Below, piece by piece: positions 4,893-7,339 of a stretch of 7,339 nt of DNA. The notes under the pieces are model-generated. The model saw only the letters and a program-made list of their open reading frames with translations, had not been told where the DNA came from and searched no databases. The translations under genes were made by a program, and so were the position numbers. Source of the DNA: Microcaldota archaeon (GTDB lineage: Archaea > Micrarchaeota > Micrarchaeia > Norongarragalinales > Norongarragalinaceae); contig JACROM010000071.1 of assembly GCA_016214445.1 (NCBI GenBank), forward strand, positions 1 to 7,339, written 5' to 3'. Numbering within the stretch: the stretch's first letter is position 1; each line of letters starts with the position of its first letter.

Positions 4893-7079
4893 ATGGTTAT
4901 GGGCAAGGAAAAAAAAGTTTTTGTGAAGTGCAGCGCGTGCGGGGCGAGCGTGCGGGACTGCAATCTGGGAACCCATAACGCAGTCGCGCACGGGATAACT
5001 ATAATAGGCGGAGTGGAAGAGCAAGTAGACGCGAAAAATCCTTCCAGCGAAGACAAACGCAAGCTGTCAGTAGTGTACTGCTCCAAAGCGCGGGAGCTTT
5101 CGCGCTTGAAAAAACTCAAGGAAGCCAAAGTCTTACTCCGGAAGGCAATCGAATACGATGAACGGAACATTGAGGCATACTTGTCGCTGGTCGAGGTTTT
5201 CGAGCAAGGCAGCCACCAGTGCACGGAAATCGAAACCCTCCTCAAAAAGGCCCTAAAAATGGAGCCGGAAAGCAAGAAAACGGTTTGCAGGATGGCAGAA
5301 CACCTGTGCATGCACCAGAAGTTTGGGCAAGCAGCCGAGCTGCTGAAAACCGTGAAAAACGCAACGGAAGACCCTGAAATAGTGCAGGAAATGGCTGTGG
5401 ACCTGATGTATGCGGGCAGGATGAACGAGGCAAAAGAATTGCTCGTGACCGAATTGCCGAAATTGAGGGAAAAACTTGACGCGGGCCCAGTCGAGCGAAG
5501 CCACTACCTGGAGCTCAACACACTCCTGTTAACGCTAATCCTGAATCGCCCGGATGACATAGTGGAAAAAACAGGCACGGACATTGCGCTGAAGCTCACG
5601 TCGTTCACCTGCAGCAGGTGCCCCGACGGCGAGGAAATGGAAATCGAGCGCATAATCGAAAAAAAGGACGCCACCACGATAGAAGCAAAATGCGCAAAGT
5701 GCGGAAACACGACCGAGATATCCAACAAAGGCGTATTGCATGGCTTGGGTGCGCTCGGTTACTTCAATCACGAGCCAAAAAACCAGTCCATCGTCTCGCT
5801 TGAAGTCTTAACCCCGCCTCCAGACGCGCTCCTGGAAGTAAAGTTCGTGGTGCGCGGCGAAGAATTCCTTACAGCCTTCGCGTACACGGGAACACCACCT
5901 GGAGAAACCCTGGAACTGGTTAGAAAAAGCTTGGCCACCGCAACCCATGCCATGGACTCGGGTATTCCAGAAGGCAAGGTAATAATATTCAAGAGGAATG
6001 AATTCAAGGACGTTCCCAGCGGCTTCAGCATACGCAACCCGAAAGACGAAATGGAAAGAATCATCGAGTTTTTGGGAGGCTTGAAAACAGCGTACGAAAA
6101 CTCCGGCAATTACTCTGAAAAAGAGCGATTGCTCGCGCGCACGAACAGGCTTGACTTCGGCTGCGATTATACCGACGCGACCGACGCCGACCTCGCAGAG
6201 AGAATAGGAATAAGCAGGCGCCTAGCAATTATTTCAAGGGCAAACGGCATGGAAGAACGCGCCGAAGACTACCTGCGCAAAGAACGAGAAATCCTCGAGT
6301 TCGTCCGCACGCAAAAAACAGGGTACGAGGACGCCACCATCGAAGAAATGCTGCTGGAACTCGAAACGTACGACGGCGAAGAAGCAGAATTGCCGCCAGA
6401 AGGACTGCTGCTTGAAATCACGAAACGCGGAGACTGCAGCCCGCTCCTGCTCGGCGTAATCCGCGACCCCGGCAACTGGGGCGTTAACATTTGGCGCGCG
6501 GCAATGAATTCAATGTACTTGATCGGCGCGATAGGGGACGCGAAAATAATTCCGGGCTTCCTCTCGACAGTTTCCGAACTGGAAACAAAAGACCTGCTCG
6601 GCGACACCGTAACCGAGGAACTCGTCTGCATCCTGGCCGCGTTCGGACGCGAAGGCGCGAGCGCACTCGCAACTGAACTCAAAAACACTCAGCACCACGA
6701 ATGGGTTAGGGTCGCAATCGCAAACGCCCTAACAACAATCGCGCTTCTTTGCCCAGAAAAGCGCGGTGACATCGTGGAAGCGTTCAAAGAAATCGTTTCC
6801 GCAGACGCTTCGCCCGTGCTGGTTGCCTTTGCCGTATCCGGCTTGTGCGCGCTCCAGGCTGAAGAATCAATTCCAATAATCAAAAGGGCGTTTGCTGATA
6901 ACCGGGTGGAAGAAGGACTAAGCATCGCCGAGGAAGACCTCGCCCTGGAAATGGAAACCCCCGACCTAGAAAGAGATTACTTTAACGCATGCCGCCACCC
7001 GCTCGAACTTTTGGGAGCGTGGGAATTCGATACACGTGGCGAAGAAAGCGAAGAAGAGCAGGAAACCCAAGCCTACTGA
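4893..7079 (+). CDS. Large zinc-finger, TPR and HEAT-like repeat protein
   Basis: Encodes 728 residues. Domains seen in order: a C2H2 finger KCSACG...THNAVAHG with C13, C16, H28 and H33; TPR-like helix pairs from about 55 to 220 (e.g. AKVLLRKAIEYDERNIEAYL, AKELLVTELPKL); a second metal site, C240/C243 and C267/C270, shaped as a zinc ribbon with a charged hairpin between the pairs; an uncharacterised alpha/beta-looking region (about 295-400); charged helices (400-490); and a HEAT-like block (about 505-690). The HEAT block resembles helical-repeat domains of the DUF1186 type (LCALQAEESIPIIKRAFAD...) in my judgement. The tail is very acidic (GEESEEEQE). No enzyme motif, signal peptide or membrane segment is visible, so a soluble scaffold that may bind nucleic acid or protein through its metal sites is the best inference. 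TTG 4890 and ATG 4899 are alternative starts. I do not recognise this whole architecture. Confidence 0.85.
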   Translation: MVMGKEKKVFVKCSACGASVRDCNLGTHNAVAHGITIIGGVEEQVDAKNPSSEDKRKLSVVYCSKARELSRLKKLKEAKVLLRKAIEYDERNIEAYLSLVEVFEQGSHQCTEIETLLKKALKMEPESKKTVCRMAEHLCMHQKFGQAAELLKTVKNATEDPEIVQEMAVDLMYAGRMNEAKELLVTELPKLREKLDAGPVERSHYLELNTLLLTLILNRPDDIVEKTGTDIALKLTSFTCSRCPDGEEMEIERIIEKKDATTIEAKCAKCGNTTEISNKGVLHGLGALGYFNHEPKNQSIVSLEVLTPPPDALLEVKFVVRGEEFLTAFAYTGTPPGETLELVRKSLATATHAMDSGIPEGKVIIFKRNEFKDVPSGFSIRNPKDEMERIIEFLGGLKTAYENSGNYSEKERLLARTNRLDFGCDYTDATDADLAERIGISRRLAIISRANGMEERAEDYLRKEREILEFVRTQKTGYEDATIEEMLLELETYDGEEAELPPEGLLLEITKRGDCSPLLLGVIRDPGNWGVNIWRAAMNSMYLIGAIGDAKIIPGFLSTVSELETKDLLGDTVTEELVCILAAFGREGASALATELKNTQHHEWVRVAIANALTTIALLCPEKRGDIVEAFKEIVSADASPVLVAFAVSGLCALQAEESIPIIKRAFADNRVEEGLSIAEEDLALEMETPDLERDYFNACRHPLELLGAWEFDTRGEESEEEQETQAY

Positions 7080-7162
7080 CTTCTACTGTTATGTCGAACG
7101 CTAAGAAGACGCAGCATACCAGCTTTCTTGAAAAACATACACCTGCGCCACGAAAGATATAA

Positions 7163-7170
7163 CTTTTTAA
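7163..7170 (-). promoter_or_regulatory. TATA-like octamer facing the 3' end of the large gene
   Basis: TTAAAAAG on the minus strand, within GGTTAAAAAGTTATAT, predicts a transcript start near 7140. An ATG at 7138 opens a 21-codon frame (starting MFFKKAGMLRLL) that ends at 7073, overlapping the stop of the large gene. It could drive an antisense or small RNA, but the evidence is one AT-rich octamer and a very short frame. Confidence 0.2.
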
Positions 7171-7186
7171 CCGAGCGGCAACCCAG

Positions 7187-7222
7187 TAAATAGAATAAAT
7201 ACCTGAATTTTCCCTATTTTTT
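7187..7222. terminator. T-rich tracts between convergent genes
   Basis: On the plus strand, TTTT (7208-7211) and TTTTTT (7217-7222) follow the large gene. On the minus strand, a T-rich run (complement of 7187-7201) follows the stop of the partial gene. Together they make a likely two-way termination zone. The stretch 7080-7186 otherwise shows no gene that I can support. Confidence 0.4.
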
Positions 7223-7339
7223 ATACACTACGCCTAATGTCTTAAGGATATCGATTTGATGCGGCTCCAACGGAACAAAAACCGACCACGCATCCGAATT
7301 ACTTTTCACACCCAAACACACGCGATAACCATGCCGCAA
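7214..7339 (-). CDS. 3' end of an unidentified gene, cut by the window edge
   Basis: An open frame enters from the right edge and runs 41 codons to TAG at 7214-7216. The C-terminal residues include HGYRVCLGVKSNSDAWSVFV and PLEPHQIDILKTLGVVYKK, a balanced composition with alternating hydrophobic residues typical of real protein. The last T-rich bases double as terminator sequence for the opposite gene. Most codons end in T or G (15 each of 41) and only four end in C, unlike the C- and A-rich third positions of the neighbouring genes, so it may have a different origin or expression level. I do not recognise the family from this fragment. The 5' end is outside the window. Confidence 0.65.
   Translation of the reverse strand: MRHGYRVCLGVKSNSDAWSVFVPLEPHQIDILKTLGVVYKK

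Noticed and set aside
4514..5311. 265-residue open frame on the minus strand
   Set aside because: It runs across the end of the ATPase gene, the intergenic region with its promoter signals and the start of the large gene; composition is Ser/Phe/Arg-rich and unlike a real protein.
7091..7162. 23-codon plus-strand ORF after the large gene
   Set aside because: No ribosome binding site, no promoter and too short to judge; the length is expected by chance.

Overview
The window most likely comes from an archaeon. It carries an AAA+ ATPase whose closest recognisable relative is archaeal LonB, an archaeal-type ATPase with a DUF234-like C-terminus, and A/T-rich TATA-like boxes about 22-29 bases upstream of probable transcript starts. 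At least one gene appears leaderless, and GGTGA-type ribosome binding sites occur where a leader exists. The compact layout, small uncharacterised proteins and unusual architectures would fit an uncultivated lineage such as a DPANN or related group, but that is only a guess. I see no rRNA, tRNA, CRISPR array, insertion sequence or integrase.

Layout, left to right. (1) 79-1008, minus: a TPR protein of the ST7-like family. (2) 1009-1184: a divergent intergenic region with an imperfect palindrome and probable promoters for both directions. (3) 1185-2618, plus: a LonB-like AAA+ ATPase with a four-cysteine zinc ribbon where LonB has its membrane anchor, and without the Ser-Lys protease domain. It is followed after one base by (4) 2620-2880, plus: a very basic 86-residue protein, probably in the same operon. 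(5) 2911-3306, minus: a small protein with two membrane segments, convergent with the operon. (6) 3307-3409: a compact divergent promoter region with three TATTAC elements. (7) 3410-4780, plus: an archaeal ATPase with a PD-(D/E)XK-like C-terminus. (8) 4781-4892: a T-tract, a near-perfect GC-rich palindrome and a TATA-like box. (9) 4893-7079, plus: a large protein with a C2H2 finger, TPR-like repeats, a second zinc ribbon and a HEAT-like C-terminus. (10) 7214-7339, minus: the 3' end of another gene cut by the window edge.

The genes do not form an obvious known pathway. The most interesting unit is the two-gene operon at 1185-2880: a LonB-derived motor that seems to have lost its protease and membrane anchor and gained a zinc ribbon, coupled to an unknown cationic partner. 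It looks more like a remodelling ATPase than a protease. The two helical-repeat proteins at either end (ST7-like TPR and zinc-finger/TPR/HEAT) look like scaffolds for protein interaction. The genes on both sides of the ATPase operon have their own promoter signals and need not share its function.
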